Both the position numbers and the translations under genes were made by a program. Positions 63,500 to 64,000 of a stretch of 64,000 nucleotides of DNA are shown piece after piece (positions within the stretch are counted from its first letter, which is position 1; each line of letters begins with the position of its first letter). Source of the stretch: Hyphomonadaceae bacterium UBA1933 (GTDB lineage Bacteria > Pseudomonadota > Alphaproteobacteria > Caulobacterales > Aquidulcibacteraceae); contig DDFH01000007.1 in the NCBI GenBank assembly GCA_002337085.1, positions 248,001 through 312,000 of the forward strand, written 5' to 3'. The notes beneath the pieces were generated by a model. It searched no databases. It was not told the origin of the DNA and saw nothing but the letters and a program-made list of their open reading frames with translations.

Positions 63500-64000
63500 T
63501 TAGGCCACATTTTCAACCGGCTTTAAAGGCTTTTTTCCCTTTTTTATCCAAGAAGGTGTGTGTTTACGCATAAAGTTACGAATTGGTTTTTCATATAATT
63601 CGTGGGCAGAGATTGCGGCAACCAAGCTAAGTGTAATGCCGGCAAAGAAACAAACATAATGATGTGCTTCATGGAATGCAGTGGCAAATTTTGCAATGCC
63701 TTTACAAGTCAGAATATCCACCGGCAAGTGAACCATATACATGGCAAAGCTTATTTCGCCCAAATAGACCCAAACCTTATTAGAACAAATGCCGCCTTTT
63801 TCATATTTTGAAGTTTCGGCAAAAAAGAATACAATTGCTGCAAGCATGAACCAAATCATCACTGGTGATTTAAAGATAGCCATTGCCACAAAAAGCATCA
63901 AGAATGACGCAAATACCCCAGCATAGGCAGCCTTTTGACCAAGGCGAATATCACGGCCAATAAACCACAACATAACCCCCGCCATGAATGCAGGGATAAT
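63500..64000 (-). CDS. Acyltransferase family 3 membrane protein (5' truncated)
   Basis: The C-terminal ~167 residues of a polytopic protein; the frame runs off the window end (IIPAFMAGVMLWFIG). VYLGEISFAMYMVHLPV and ELYEKPIRNFMRK are the C-terminal marks of OafA/NolL-type acyltransferases, which O-acetylate surface glycans or peptidoglycan. N-terminal catalytic His is not visible. Confidence 0.88.
   Translation of the reverse strand: MIPAFMAGVMLWFIGRDIRLGQKAAYAGVFASFLMLFVAMAIFKSPVMIWFMLAAIVFFFAETSKYEKGGICSNKVWVYLGEISFAMYMVHLPVDILTCKGIAKFATAFHEAHHYVCFFAGITLSLVAAISAHELYEKPIRNFMRKHTPSWIKKGKKPLKPVENVA

Overview
The window is a stretch of chromosome from an AT-rich alphaproteobacterium. The strongest evidence is the divK-pleD response-regulator pair next to rpmG, as in Caulobacterales and Rhizobiales. 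Supporting signs are a type II NADP isocitrate dehydrogenase, a DinB with an N-terminal zinc-finger-like motif, a BlaI/M56/TonB-receptor cluster and a small alphaproteobacterial-type protein at 31513-31713. A stalked or budding, Caulobacterales/Hyphomonadales-like relative is my best guess; the species cannot be named from sequence alone. Almost all of the window is ordinary core chromosome, with small accessory patches.

Layout. 1-5.3 kb: 5'-truncated patatin/NTE phospholipase, an envelope protein, a membrane-tailed lysozyme-like protein, mgtE, tRNA-Leu(GAG) and an orphan FliN-like gene. 5.4-9.8 kb: L,D-transpeptidase-lipB, then two tandem S10 peptidases closed by a strong terminator. 9.8-13.9 kb: a minus-strand BlaI repressor, M56 sensor protease and TonB-dependent receptor cluster with two perfect CTACA-TT-TGTAG operators. 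14.0-15.7 kb: accessory patch with an Nmad2-like gene and an AbiC-like gene split into two frames. 15.8-19.1 kb: gatCAB. 19.2-25.3 kb: Tat-exported GH3 glycosidase, a tiny ArfA-like gene whose reading frame runs through its own terminator, PiT phosphate transporter, isochorismatase-like hydrolase and PPK2. 25.4-31.7 kb: HI0933 flavoprotein, glmU-rpiA-gor operon, gph and a small conserved protein. 32.2-36.1 kb: PCu(A)C lipoprotein, GST, 2OG-Fe(II) oxygenase, MFS transporter with a hairpin over its start, and rpmG. 36.2-43 kb: pleD, divK, dinB-msrB, serine protease, methyltransferase-like protein, outer-membrane protein and an ICMT-like membrane protein. 43-51.5 kb: ychF, DD-carboxypeptidase with SPOR domain, transporter, GNAT, qorB/HxlR divergent pair, alcohol dehydrogenase and PaiB. 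51.5-56.7 kb: rlmE-guaB-rsmB-guaA-paiB run. 56.7-59.5 kb: hspQ facing a four-gene cluster of secreted proteins, three of them paralogs and one frameshifted. 59.7-64 kb: icd, two small phage-like genes, a membrane protein, trmJ and the C-terminal part of an acyltransferase.

How the genes fit together. PleD and DivK are cell-cycle regulators of the Caulobacter type. MgtE, PiT and PPK2 handle Mg, phosphate and polyphosphate. The lysozyme-like protein, L,D-transpeptidase, DD-carboxypeptidase and GlmU act on the wall. gatCAB, rpmG, rsmB, rlmE, trmJ, ychF and the ArfA-like gene serve translation, and guaA/guaB serve GMP synthesis. I found no CRISPR array, IS element, rRNA operon or integrase. The most unusual signals are the ArfA-like gene with an internal terminator, the Nmad2/AbiC-like patch, the BlaI-M56-TonB cluster with clean operators, the perfect hairpin that encloses the MFS start, and the tandem DxNxDGxxD secreted-protein family. 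All calls were made by eye from sequence; no database search was run.
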